Assembly (NCBI GenBank): GCA_030526885.1
Contig: JAUNBV010000002.1
Coordinates: 11,783 to 32,707, forward strand
Source: Syntrophomonadaceae bacterium
GTDB lineage: Bacteria; Bacillota; Syntrophomonadia; Syntrophomonadales; Syntrophomonadaceae
Length of the DNA stretch: 20,925 nt
Reading direction: 5' to 3'
In this document: positions 1-8,385 of the stretch, piece by piece
Layout of the letters: the number at the start of each line of letters is the position of its first letter
Position numbering within the stretch: the stretch's first letter is position 1
Made by a program: the position numbers and the translations under genes
The notes under the pieces: model-generated
Seen by the model: only the letters and a program-made list of their open reading frames with translations
Told to the model about the DNA's origin: nothing
The model's database searches: none

Positions 1-444
1 GCGGCCGGTATAACCGCCATCGTAATGATGCCGCTCCTGCTGATTTGCCTGCTGTTGGGCGAAAACGGGCTGGCGGTATTTTGCGGAGCCATGATTGGGG
101 CTTGTGCGGGGTTTTTGGTATTTAATCACCATCCTGCCCATGTCTTTATGGGGGATACCGGTTCCATGGCCTTAGGCGGCGGCTTGGTCATGGTAGCCGT
201 GCTGACGCGAATGGAAATACTGCTGGTCATTATTGGCGTGGTGTTTGTGGCGGAAGCGATGAGCGATATCATTCAGGTGGCTTCGTTTAAAAGTACTGGC
301 AAGCGGGTGTTTCTGATGGCCCCTTTACATCATCATTATGAGATGAAGGGCTGGTCGGAGAAGAAAGTGGTGCTGGTGTTCTGGCTGGTAGCGGCAGCGT
401 TTGCGGCCCTCGGTTTCTTAAGCATCAGGGCGTTTATTGGATAG
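1..444 (+). CDS. mraY: Phospho-N-acetylmuramoyl-pentapeptide transferase MraY (3' part)
   Basis: This is the C-terminal part of MraY; the gene enters from the left edge in frame 1 and ends at the TAG at 442-444. MraY is the integral membrane enzyme that transfers phospho-MurNAc-pentapeptide from UDP to undecaprenyl phosphate, making lipid I on the cytoplasmic face. What remains is about 147 codons. It holds the family's NHHPAHVFMGDTGSMALGG stretch, with the conserved Asp used in Mg2+/nucleotide binding, and the late APLHHHYEMKGWSEKKVV histidine-rich loop. Hydrophobic segments lie before, between and after these motifs, as expected of the last helices of a ten-helix protein. murD follows within a few bases, so the two are co-transcribed. 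The start and upstream dcw genes lie outside the window. Identification is secure from the two signature loops. Confidence 0.97.
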   Translation, partial: AAGITAIVMMPLLLICLLLGENGLAVFCGAMIGACAGFLVFNHHPAHVFMGDTGSMALGGGLVMVAVLTRMEILLVIIGVVFVAEAMSDIIQVASFKSTGKRVFLMAPLHHHYEMKGWSEKKVVLVFWLVAAAFAALGFLSIRAFIG

Positions 445-456
445 GAAGTGTGTGCG

Positions 457-1839
457 GTGGAATTGAGCCGTAAAAAAGTTTTGGTAATCGGGGCGGCGCG
501 TAGCGGCGTGGCGGCGGCACGGATACTGCGAGCCGTGGGCGCTGAAACCTGTTTGTATGATAAGAAAACGGCAGCCGAGCTGGAGCCGGAAGTAGCGGAA
601 TTACAGGACGCCGGGATCAGCCTGTGTTTGGGGCGGGAGCCCAATCTGGAGGAATGGCTGCCGGAGTTGGCGGTGATAAGCCCTGGCGTACCCCTTTCCG
701 TACCGCTGGTCAACGCCTTGCGCCGGCAGGGGGTCGAAATCATAGGCGAACTGGAATTGGCATGGCAATTAAAGGCTCCGGCTTTAGAAATAATGGCAGT
801 CACCGGTACTAATGGCAAAACTACCGTCACTATGTTGCTGGAGCATATTCTGTGCCACTCGGGACGCCATGCCAGGGCAGCCGGTAATGTAGGCGCCGCG
901 TTATGCGGGGTGCTGAGCGGCATGCAGCAAGGGATAGCGGTGGTGGAGGTGTCCTCGTTTCAGTTGGAGACGATACGCCACTTTCATCCCCATATTTGCG
1001 GTATATTAAACATCACTGAGGATCATCTGGACCGCCACGGCGACATGGATAATTACGCTGCCATTAAAGCCAGGGTGATGGAGAATCAGGCCGCCGGGGA
1101 TTATGCCGTGCTGAATTACAAAGACCACTATTTGCGCGCCATGGCTCCAAAGACAAAAGCGCAGGTGATTTGGTTTTCCGTGCATCAACAGTTGCCTCAA
1201 GGCGTATTTATCCGGCAGGAGGAAATAGTGATGTGCCACGGCAACCGGTGTGAGGTCATAATCCCGCAATCGGAGCTGAAGCTGAGGGGCGAACATAATC
1301 TGGAGAACGTGCTTTGCGCGGTGGGGATGGCTTGGGCGCAAGGGGTGGAACCCGCTCAACTGCGGCAGGCGCTGGCCACCTTCAAGGGAGTGCGCCACCG
1401 CTTGGAGGAAATAGCCGACTACCAAAACGTATTGTTTGTCAATGATTCCAAGGGCACCAATCCGGATTCCACCGATAAAGCCTTGCGCGCCTTTGAGCGT
1501 CCCATCGTACTGATTGCCGGAGGCAGAGCCAAGGGAGGCGATTACTCCTCCCTGGCGCGTTTGATCGCGGAACGGGTGCATGCGCTGATCCTGGTGGGAG
1601 AGGCCCGCGAGGCAATCCGGGAAAAAGTATGCGACGCCGGATTGGAGAATATATATATGGCGGATGATTATGAGGAAGTGATGGATATCGCGTGGCGCGT
1701 CGCCCGACCGGGCGATGTGGTTTTGCTGTCCCCGGCATGTGCCAGTTGGGATATGTTTGCCAGTTATGAAGTGCGCGGAGACTTGTTTTGCCGTCTGGTG
1801 AAAGAAAAAATTGAAGTCGGAGTACCGATAAATGGCTAA
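457..1839 (+). CDS. murD: UDP-N-acetylmuramoyl-L-alanine--D-glutamate ligase MurD
   Basis: MurD is the cytoplasmic ATP-dependent ligase that adds D-glutamate to UDP-MurNAc-L-Ala. The protein is about 460 residues, the usual length. It shows an N-terminal Rossmann-like domain (VLVIGAARSG), the Mur-ligase P-loop GTNGKTT at about residues 117-123, the EVSSFQLE segment, the NITEDHLDRHG motif of the central ATPase domain, and the C-terminal NDSKGTNPDS motif. I place the start at the GTG at 457 because AGGAAG at 443-448 sits 8 nt upstream of it; an in-frame GTG at 448 is possible but would overlap that ribosome-binding site. The end overlaps the next gene by 8 nt, which suggests translational coupling to ftsW. 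All key motifs are intact. Confidence 0.96.
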   Translation: MELSRKKVLVIGAARSGVAAARILRAVGAETCLYDKKTAAELEPEVAELQDAGISLCLGREPNLEEWLPELAVISPGVPLSVPLVNALRRQGVEIIGELELAWQLKAPALEIMAVTGTNGKTTVTMLLEHILCHSGRHARAAGNVGAALCGVLSGMQQGIAVVEVSSFQLETIRHFHPHICGILNITEDHLDRHGDMDNYAAIKARVMENQAAGDYAVLNYKDHYLRAMAPKTKAQVIWFSVHQQLPQGVFIRQEEIVMCHGNRCEVIIPQSELKLRGEHNLENVLCAVGMAWAQGVEPAQLRQALATFKGVRHRLEEIADYQNVLFVNDSKGTNPDSTDKALRAFERPIVLIAGGRAKGGDYSSLARLIAERVHALILVGEAREAIREKVCDAGLENIYMADDYEEVMDIAWRVARPGDVVLLSPACASWDMFASYEVRGDLFCRLVKEKIEVGVPING

Positions 1840-2912
1840 TCAGGGATTAAAACTCAAAAAAGGACCGCCCGATCTGACGCTGTTCATTACCAGTATGGCC
1901 TTGATCTGCTTTGGCCTGGTCATGGTGTTTAGTTCCAGTGCGGTAGCCACCAACCTGACTTATGACGACCCCTATTTTTATTTTAAAAAACAGTTGCAGT
2001 GGGCGGCGATAGGGCTGGTAGCGATGTTCGTGGCGATGAGGGTCGACATAAGTTTCCTGCGCCGGATAACCGTGCCGGTTACCATACTGGCAGCCATATT
2101 TATGATGCTGCTGTTTACGCCGCTGGGGGTGGAGGTAAATGACTCCACCCGTTGGCTATCGCTGGGGTTTACCCAATTCGCCCCGGCGGAGTTTGCCAAA
2201 ATAGCAGTAGTCATGTTCATTGCGTTGAGCATGGAGCGCAATCTTGATAAAATAACATCTTTCAAAGATGGTGTCTTGCCATATTTATTGATTCTGGCAT
2301 TTTTCTGCGGCTTGATAATGCTGGAGCCTGATTTAGGTACCGCCATAACCCGGGGTAAAGTATTGGCACCTGTTGCTGCTGGGCGGAGCCGGGGTAGGTG
2401 CGGTAGGCGTTATGATTGCCATAGCGCCGTATCGTTTGGAGCGTTTCACGGTGTGGTTGAACCCCTGGTCCGATCCCTTGGACGGAGGTTTTCAGACCAT
2501 CCAGTCGCTCTATGCTCTGGGGTCCGGGGGCTTATTTGGCGTAGGACTGGGGCGCAGCCGACAAAAGTGGTTTTATCTGCCGGAACAACATACCGATTTT
2601 ATCTTTGCCATTATTGGTGAAGAAACAGGATTCATAGGCGTGGCAGCTATAATAGGGCTGTTCGCCCTGTTCGCCTGGCGCGGGTTTAGGATTGCCCTGG
2701 GGGCGCCGGATAATTTCAGCAGTCTTTTAGCTATGGGGCTTACCGTGGTTATCATTTTGCAGGCCATTATCAATATTTCCGTGGTTTCGGGTGCTATGCC
2801 GGTGACGGGTATCACGTTGCCATTTATCAGCTATGGCGGCACCTCGCTTTTGTTCACCATGATAGCCACCGGATTGCTGCTAAATATATCGCGTTACAGC
2901 AACAACCGATAA
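1832..2912 (+). pseudogene. ftsW: SEDS-family lipid II polymerase FtsW/SpoVE, split by a frameshift
   Basis: The gene starts at the ATG at 1832, overlapping murD, but needs two reading frames. Residues up to LEPDLGTAIT, ending near 2350, are read in frame 2. The rest, from about KYWHLLLLGGAG through PVTGITLPFISYGGTS to the stop at 2910-2912, is in frame 3. The join falls at or near the CCCGGGG run at 2349-2355, where removing one base restores a continuous protein of about 360 residues. Without that the frame-2 reading continues to 2620 with an unrelated, Arg-rich sequence. SEDS proteins are multi-pass glycosyltransferases that polymerise lipid II with a partner class B penicillin-binding protein. 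Family marks are the MVFSSSAV first helix, the DPYFYFKKQLQW loop, EPDLGTA, and GSGGLFGVGLGRSRQKWFYLPEQ (in two parts). In B. subtilis the gene at this locus is spoVE, so a sporulation-specific role is possible. Sequencing error and true mutation cannot be separated here. Confidence 0.85.
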
Positions 2913-2956
2913 CAGGGCCGCGGCCAATGTCGCTGGCGGGAAAGGAGAGCAGGCCA

Positions 2957-4048
2957 ATGCGAGTGATCGTTAGCGGCGGAGGGACCGGCGGACACATTTA
3001 TCCCGCGCTGGCTATTGCGGAAGGCCTGCGTTCCCGTGTCGCGGCTGAGATCCTATACGTAGGCACTGAAAAGGGGCTGGAAAGCAAGGTGGTACCGCAG
3101 CGGGGCATAGCGTTTGACACCTTGGAGATTTCAGCCTTGGACCGCAGTTCCGTCAGTAAAGCGATTAAAGCGGTGGCGGGAATACCCGCCAGCCTTAATG
3201 CGGCGGGGCAGATAATTCGCCGCTTTAAGCCCGACCTCATCGTGGGTACCGGCGGCTATGTATCCTTTCCGATGTTGATGGCCGGCGCCAGAGCAGGAAT
3301 AAACACTGCTATTCATGAACAAAACGCCATTCCCGGTATTGCCAATCGGGTTCTGGCGCGGCGAGTGGATCTGGTGATGCTTACTTTTCCCGAAGCCGGA
3401 GAGCGCATAAACTGTCGGCGTAAGATCCATACGGGCCTGCCGGTGCGGCAGGAAATACTATCGGTAAACGCCGACGAAGCCGGCCGCCGGCTGGAAATAG
3501 CTCCGCCCGCATTTGTTTTATTGGTGTTTGGAGGCAGTATGGGGGCGGCCAGTATCAATCGGGCAATGCTGGAAGTATTGCCGCTGGTAAAAGATGAAAA
3601 GATACATATTTTATGGGTGTGCGGCAAAAATAATTATGATGAGCTATCGGCCCGTCTTGAAACTTTAAACCTTAGGGACGGCCAATATAAACTGCAATTA
3701 TTTCCTTATATTTATCATATGGAGGACGTATTGGCAGTTGCCGATTTGGCGATTTGCCGCGCCGGGGCTTCCACGGTGAGTGAATTGCAGGTTTCGGGCT
3801 TGCCGGCCATAATGATACCTTATCCCCATGCGGCGGAAAACCACCAATTTCAAAATGCTATGGCATTGGTACGACAGCAGGCGGCGGTAGTGGTGAGGGA
3901 CGAAGAACTCAACGCCCATGTCTTATATGAACAGATAAAGCGTCTGATAAAACAGCCGGAGCAGTTGCGGTTGATGAGTGAAAATATGAAGCAAATGGCC
4001 CGTCCCGATGCGCTGGACTCTATTATAGAGTTGTTGCTTACGCTGTAA
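2957..4048 (+). CDS. murG: UDP-GlcNAc:lipid I N-acetylglucosaminyltransferase MurG
   Basis: MurG is the peripheral membrane GT-B glycosyltransferase that adds GlcNAc to lipid I to form lipid II, the substrate of the SEDS polymerase encoded just upstream. The product is about 363 residues, typical of the family. Visible motifs are the N-terminal GGGTGGHIYPALAIAEGL glycine-rich loop, IHEQNAIPGIANR, the GGSMGA second G-loop opening the C-terminal domain, and the donor-binding region CRAGASTVSELQVSGLPAI followed by PYPHAAENHQFQNA. I chose the ATG at 2957 because AGGAG at 2943-2947 lies 9 nt before it and the protein then begins MRVIVSGGG, as in homologues. An in-frame ATG at 2927 would add ten residues without a clear ribosome-binding site. 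All signature loops are intact. Confidence 0.96.
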   Translation: MRVIVSGGGTGGHIYPALAIAEGLRSRVAAEILYVGTEKGLESKVVPQRGIAFDTLEISALDRSSVSKAIKAVAGIPASLNAAGQIIRRFKPDLIVGTGGYVSFPMLMAGARAGINTAIHEQNAIPGIANRVLARRVDLVMLTFPEAGERINCRRKIHTGLPVRQEILSVNADEAGRRLEIAPPAFVLLVFGGSMGAASINRAMLEVLPLVKDEKIHILWVCGKNNYDELSARLETLNLRDGQYKLQLFPYIYHMEDVLAVADLAICRAGASTVSELQVSGLPAIMIPYPHAAENHQFQNAMALVRQQAAVVVRDEELNAHVLYEQIKRLIKQPEQLRLMSENMKQMARPDALDSIIELLLTL

Positions 4049-4159
4049 CAGGGTTATTTCAGGGTTTGTAATGGGGACAGGCAGTGGGGTATGAGTAACC
4101 GTTGCCGGTAAATGCGCATATCATATCAATGCCGGCAGGTTAAAGAAGGGGAAAGAAGC

Positions 4160-5536
4160 ATGGAACAGCGCCCGCAGAGAATTCATATGCTGGGAATCGG
4201 AGGAGCCGGTATGAGCGGAATTGCCCGCATACTGGCGGCTCAGGGACACCGGGTAAGCGGCACGGATCTGCAGATGAACAGCGCCTGCAGGGATTTGGCG
4301 GAGAACGGGATCAAGGTTATGATCGGCCATTCTCCGGATAATCTGGACCCTGACGTTGATTTGGTGGTGTACTCATCGGCAGTTCCGGCTTCAAATGCTG
4401 AAATGATGGAGGCGGGGCGCAGAGGCATTGCCACCGTCAAACGGGGTGATATGCTGGCGCGGATAGTGGAAAACTCCCACTGTATAGCTGTGGCTGGAGC
4501 CCATGGCAAGACCACCATCAGCTCTATGATCAGCATGGCGTTGGAGCAATGTGGCTGTCAGCCATCTTTTGTAGTGGGCGGCAATCTGCAGGGAACCAAC
4601 ACCAATGCAGCTCTGGGCGCGGGGAAATACTTTGTTATTGAAGCGGATGAAAGCGATGCTTCATTTTTAGCCCTTTCCCCTTATATTGCGGTGGTGAGCA
4701 ACATTGAGGGCGATCATCTGGAATATTATCAGTCGGTGGAAAAAATCTCGGAAGCGTTTATAAGCTTTATTGGCCAAACGCGCCCCGGGGGCTTTGCTTT
4801 GCTGTGCGGAGATGATCCGGGAATAAAGGAAATCAGAACGCATCTGACCGTTCCCACGATATTCTATGGCGAACATGAAGATAATGATTACCGCTTGACC
4901 GATTGGCAGCCGCAGGGAAGGGGCTCGCGCTGCCTGGTATACCGGCATGGAGAATGTCTGGGGTCGCTGGAACTGACCATTCCCGGACGCCACAACAGCC
5001 TCAATGCGTTAGCCGCTGTAGCGGTAGGTATGGAATGTGGGCAGGGCTTTGCGGACCTGAGCGCTGCCTTGAATGGGTTTCGGGGAGCACAACGTCGTTT
5101 TGAAATCGTGGGTGAAACGGAGGGTATCACAATAGTGGATGATTATGCCCATCATCCTACTGAAGTGTGCGCCACCATCAAAGCCGCCCGCCATGCTCAT
5201 GCCGGGCGGCTTACGGCTGTGTTTCAACCCCATCGCTATACCCGCACCGAACGCTTCTTCCGCGAATTCGGCTCCTGCTTCGGTGAGGCCGACAGAGTGA
5301 TACTGACCGATGTTTACAGCGCCGGAGAAGCTCCGATTGCCGGGGTAAGCGGGGAGCTTATCTTTAAAGAGACCAGACGGCTGCTCGGTGAGCGAGTCAG
5401 CTATATTCCCGATAAAAATGCATTGGCGTCTTTTATACTGGGCGAAGTCAGAACCGGAGATATGGTGTTATGCATGGGCGCCGGCGATATTTGGAAAACA
5501 GCGAGCGAGGTGGCGGCGGCCCTTAGTGAAGCTTAA
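4160..5536 (+). CDS. murC: UDP-N-acetylmuramate--L-alanine ligase MurC
   Basis: MurC is the cytoplasmic ATP-dependent ligase that starts the stem peptide by adding L-alanine to UDP-MurNAc. The product is about 458 residues. It shows the N-terminal GIGGAGMSGIA loop (about residues 12-22) that binds UDP-MurNAc, the P-loop GAHGKTT (about 113-119), EADESDASF, SNIEGDHLEYY, the GRHNSLNALAA segment and the C-terminal DDYAHHPTE motif followed by FQPHRYTRT. The ATG at 4160 is preferred because GGGGA at 4148-4152 lies just upstream at normal spacing. An upstream in-frame ATG at 4112 adds 16 residues unlike the family. A 111-nt gap separates it from murG. The usual partner murB, which makes UDP-MurNAc from the MurA product, is not next to it; murA follows after 33 nt. 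Confidence 0.96.
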   Translation: MEQRPQRIHMLGIGGAGMSGIARILAAQGHRVSGTDLQMNSACRDLAENGIKVMIGHSPDNLDPDVDLVVYSSAVPASNAEMMEAGRRGIATVKRGDMLARIVENSHCIAVAGAHGKTTISSMISMALEQCGCQPSFVVGGNLQGTNTNAALGAGKYFVIEADESDASFLALSPYIAVVSNIEGDHLEYYQSVEKISEAFISFIGQTRPGGFALLCGDDPGIKEIRTHLTVPTIFYGEHEDNDYRLTDWQPQGRGSRCLVYRHGECLGSLELTIPGRHNSLNALAAVAVGMECGQGFADLSAALNGFRGAQRRFEIVGETEGITIVDDYAHHPTEVCATIKAARHAHAGRLTAVFQPHRYTRTERFFREFGSCFGEADRVILTDVYSAGEAPIAGVSGELIFKETRRLLGERVSYIPDKNALASFILGEVRTGDMVLCMGAGDIWKTASEVAAALSEA

Positions 5537-5569
5537 AACCGGACTGTGCAGCTTTACGGAGGTAACAAC

Positions 5570-6829
5570 TTGGATATATTACGAGTGATGGGGGGCCATC
5601 GGCTCAAGGGTTCAGTAAACATAAACGGCTCTAAGAATGCGGCGCTTCCTATTATGGCCGCCAGCCTTATGTCCTCCGGAGAAGTAATCTTAAACGATGT
5701 ACCGGAATTGGAAGATATAAGTGTTATGATTCGCGCTTTGGAAAGCCTGGGCGCGCATATAAAAAGAGAGGGACATACCCTGATCATTGACAGCAGTCAT
5801 ATACATCGTTTTCAGGTGGATGAGAGCATCGCCCGGCGCATGCGCGCTTCCAATTTGTTAATGGGTGCTCTGTTGGGGCGCTTTGGGCAGGCGCGGGTGG
5901 CATATCCGGGCGGATGCGCCATAGGTTCTCGTCCCATGGATATCCATATAAAAGGATTTCAGCGTTTGGGATATGACATATCGGATTTGCCCGGTTATAT
6001 GGACGGCAGAGCCAACCAGGTGAACGGGCGGGAAATAATGCTTGATATCCCCAGCGTGGGAGCCACCGAAAACATCATGATGGCGGCGGTATTTGCTCCC
6101 GGGCAGACATTGCTGCGCAATGCGGCCCGGGAGCCGGAAATAGTCGATCTGCAAAACTTTTTGAACCGCATGGGCGCTCGCATAAGGGGCGCCGGGCTTG
6201 ACTGTATCCGCATCGACGGCGTAAAAACGCTTAGAGGCACGGAGCACAGCGTAATCAGCGATCGCATCGAAGCCGGCACTTTTATGGTGGCGGCTGCGCT
6301 TACCCGAGGGGATGTGTGGGTCGAAAACGTTATTTTAGAGCATTTGCAGCCGGTCATCGCTAAATTAGGGGAAACCGGCGCCGAAATCATGACTCGCCCG
6401 GGAAGGGTGAGGGTAATCGGCAATCGCAATTATTCTGCCACCGATATCAAGACCATGCCTTATCCCGGTTTTCCCACCGATATGCAGGCTCAGATGATGT
6501 CTTTTCTGTGCATGACGCCCGGAACCAGTGTGATAGTTGAAAACATCTTTGAAAACCGTTTTATGCATGTGCAGGAATTGCGTCGCATGGGGGCGGAAAT
6601 TAAAATCGAGGGCCGGGTAGCGATAATAAGTGGCGGTAAACTAAAAGGCGCTGCGGTGGAAGCCAGTGACCTGCGCGCAGGGGCAGCACTTATTTTAGCC
6701 GGCCTGGGGGCGGAGGGAGAAACCCGCATTTCACGCCTGGATCACTTGGACCGGGGATATGAGCGTATCCATGAAAGGTTTCAGGCTCTGGGAGCCGATA
6801 TCGTGAGAGAAAGAACCGTCGACAATTGA
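5570..6829 (+). CDS. murA: UDP-N-acetylglucosamine 1-carboxyvinyltransferase MurA
   Basis: MurA transfers enolpyruvate from PEP to UDP-GlcNAc, the first committed step of peptidoglycan synthesis, in the cytoplasm. The protein is about 419 residues with the EPT-synthase inside-out repeat fold. It begins near NINGSKNAALPIMAAS, which carries the conserved Lys-Asn pair, and contains GGCAIGSRPMDIHIKGF with the active-site cysteine at about residue 116, equivalent to Cys115 of E. coli MurA and the residue alkylated by fosfomycin. PGFPTDMQAQ and ENIFENRF, also typical, follow. The start is a TTG at 5570: GGAGGT at 5558-5563 lies 7 nt upstream and the protein then begins MDILRVMGGHRLKG. A GTG at 5546 is in frame but lies upstream of that ribosome-binding site. 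Many Firmicutes carry a second murA paralogue, so the copy is not necessarily the only one. Confidence 0.95.
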   Translation: MDILRVMGGHRLKGSVNINGSKNAALPIMAASLMSSGEVILNDVPELEDISVMIRALESLGAHIKREGHTLIIDSSHIHRFQVDESIARRMRASNLLMGALLGRFGQARVAYPGGCAIGSRPMDIHIKGFQRLGYDISDLPGYMDGRANQVNGREIMLDIPSVGATENIMMAAVFAPGQTLLRNAAREPEIVDLQNFLNRMGARIRGAGLDCIRIDGVKTLRGTEHSVISDRIEAGTFMVAAALTRGDVWVENVILEHLQPVIAKLGETGAEIMTRPGRVRVIGNRNYSATDIKTMPYPGFPTDMQAQMMSFLCMTPGTSVIVENIFENRFMHVQELRRMGAEIKIEGRVAIISGGKLKGAAVEASDLRAGAALILAGLGAEGETRISRLDHLDRGYERIHERFQALGADIVRERTVDN

Positions 6830-6844
6830 CGTATAAATATATGC

Positions 6845-6873
6845 TTCACTTGACTAGCTAAATCTGCTATTAT
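6845..6873 (+). promoter_or_regulatory. Possible sigma-A-type promoter before ftsQ/divIB
   Basis: TTCACT at 6845-6850 (four of six matches to the -35 consensus) and TATTAT at 6868-6873 (five of six to the -10) are separated by 17 nt. The predicted transcript start would be near 6880, about 20 nt ahead of the ATG at 6901. It would allow ftsQ, DUF881, sbp and ftsZ to be expressed apart from the murein genes. TTGACT at 6850-6855 is a better -35 by itself but is too close to the -10. Confidence 0.4.
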
Positions 6874-6900
6874 TAATTGCAGCAGAACGAGGTGCAGGGG

Positions 6901-7638
6901 ATGAGCAATAAACGCGGGAAAACCTTCAAAAATATGCTTATGATCCTGGCCATGATACTGGCGTTTTATCTTGGCCTGCACAGCCCGCTTTTCGTGATTC
7001 AATCCATTGAAGTAAATGGCAACCGGGTCGTCGCACAGGAAGAAGTAGAAATGCTGGCGGACATATCAGATAACAGCAATATTTTTATGGCTAATTTGCC
7101 GATGATGAGCAAATCCATCGCCATCCATCCACTAATCAAGACCGTAGAGATAGGGAGAAAGCTTCCGGATACGCTGAAGATAACTATTACAGAACGGGAT
7201 ATATGGGCGGTAATCCCCTGCGAACAGAGCTATCTGTATGTGGATGAAGAGGGAGTTTTGCTCGATCAGCGACTGACCGCCGATTTGGAGGTATGGCCGC
7301 TGCTTACGTTAAGTGATTTTCCCGATTATCTGGTGCGGGGACAGGCGGTAAACCATGAGGCGGCAGTGTTGGCGCACAGCGTAAGCGTCACACTGACGGA
7401 TGCTATGCGGCAGCGGATCAGTGAATATCATTACGATACCGGCAGCAAAGAGCTGTATATATATACTTTGGACGGAGCGGAGATAAGATTTGGCAGCGAT
7501 GAACGCCTGGAGGACAAGCTGGTGGAACTGGCAGAGGTGCTGGAACTGGAGCAGGAAATGATGGTTGCGGGTAAGGAAGCTATTCAATACGCAGATATAA
7601 GGTATGCCGGGCAATCGGTTCTTAAACTCAGCGAATGA
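6901..7638 (+). CDS. ftsQ: Cell division protein FtsQ/DivIB
   Basis: The product is a bitopic membrane protein of the divisome that scaffolds FtsL/DivIC and the septal synthase outside the membrane. It is about 245 residues long: a short basic N-terminus (MSNKRGKTFKN), one transmembrane helix at about residues 11-30 (MLMILAMILAFYLGL), then a POTRA domain starting at FVIQSIEVNGNRVVAQEEV, and the FtsQ segment with KLPDTLKITITERDIWAVI and YLYVDEEGVLLD. Sequence conservation in this family is low, so the call rests on layout, POTRA pattern and position between murA and ftsZ. The ATG at 6901 follows GAGGTG at 6889-6894 by 6 nt; an in-frame TTG at 6877 lacks that support. A possible promoter lies just upstream. 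Confidence 0.9.
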   Translation: MSNKRGKTFKNMLMILAMILAFYLGLHSPLFVIQSIEVNGNRVVAQEEVEMLADISDNSNIFMANLPMMSKSIAIHPLIKTVEIGRKLPDTLKITITERDIWAVIPCEQSYLYVDEEGVLLDQRLTADLEVWPLLTLSDFPDYLVRGQAVNHEAAVLAHSVSVTLTDAMRQRISEYHYDTGSKELYIYTLDGAEIRFGSDERLEDKLVELAEVLELEQEMMVAGKEAIQYADIRYAGQSVLKLSE

Positions 7639-7656
7639 AATACGGAGAGATGAGTT

Positions 7657-8382
7657 ATGGACAATAAAGGAGTAAAAATAAGCTTCATGCTGGCGTGTTT
7701 GGTATTGGGCATACTTATCGCCATGCAGTTTCGGGCTACCGCCAGCTATGAGGAAGAATACCGCAGTGAACCGCGGACGGAGGAATTGGTCACTCAGCTG
7801 GCCACCGCCCTGGCGGAGCGTGACGCGTTGGCTCAGGAAGTGGTGCGGCTGCGAGAAAAGCTGACCACCTTTGAGACCAATGATGAAGCCATGGGCCAGT
7901 TGCAAAGCGAACTGATAACGGCCAATATGCTAAACGGCTTGCTGCCGGTGCAGGGCCCCGGAATCATTATTACGGTGAATGATAACCCCAATGCCTTGCA
8001 CAGCGGTGAAAACCCCAATGACGGCCTGGTTCATGATTATGATCTGGTAGAGGTGGTCAACGAACTGAAAGCCAGCGGCGCAGAAGCTATCTCCATCAAT
8101 GATGAGCGCATAACCCCGCTCACCGAAATACGCTGTGCCGGTCCTACCATATTGGTAAACTGGTACAAGGTAGTGCCGCCGTTTAAGATAAGGGCCATCG
8201 GCGATCCCGAAATTCTGAACAGCGGGCTTGGCATGCGCGGCGGGGTCTTGTATAAGCTGCAGAACAGTTACGGCTTGGAAATCCAGATGGAAATGCAGGA
8301 AAACATAGAGATAATGGCCTACAGCGGCACCCTGAAAATGGAATACAGTTCTCCTATTACTACACAGGAAACGGCGGAATAG
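7657..8382 (+). CDS. DUF881 family membrane-anchored protein (YlxW/YlxX-like)
   Basis: This is a 241-residue protein of the DUF881 family, often encoded between divIB and ftsZ in Gram-positive bacteria; no biochemical function is established. It has one N-terminal transmembrane helix (about residues 8-25, ISFMLACLVLGILIAMQF), then a charged, heptad-like stretch at about residues 35-75 (EELVTQLATALAERDALAQ, then VVRLREKL) likely to form a coiled coil. The extracytoplasmic domain with GPGIIITVNDNPN, HDYDLVEVVNELKASGAEA and ISINDERITPLTEIRCAGPT is diagnostic of the family. The start ATG at 7657 follows GGAGAG by 7 nt. Its place beside ftsQ, sbp and ftsZ suggests a role at the envelope or septum, which is inference. 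Confidence 0.9.
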   Translation: MDNKGVKISFMLACLVLGILIAMQFRATASYEEEYRSEPRTEELVTQLATALAERDALAQEVVRLREKLTTFETNDEAMGQLQSELITANMLNGLLPVQGPGIIITVNDNPNALHSGENPNDGLVHDYDLVEVVNELKASGAEAISINDERITPLTEIRCAGPTILVNWYKVVPPFKIRAIGDPEILNSGLGMRGGVLYKLQNSYGLEIQMEMQENIEIMAYSGTLKMEYSSPITTQETAE

Positions 8383-8385
8383 CGA

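Noticed and set aside
336..923. Minus-strand open frame across the mraY-murD junction
   Set aside because: It spans the boundary of two secure genes and shows only low-complexity Ser/Ala/Thr-rich sequence.
2349..2358. Programmed ribosomal frameshifting as an explanation for the split ftsW
   Set aside because: A +1 (or -2) shift would be needed, there is no stop codon or known slippery arrangement at the site, and the family has no such mechanism; error or mutation is simpler.
2352..2620. Frame-2 continuation of the ftsW reading frame beyond the frameshift
   Set aside because: The sequence turns Arg-rich and non-membrane, while the true SEDS helices continue in frame 3.
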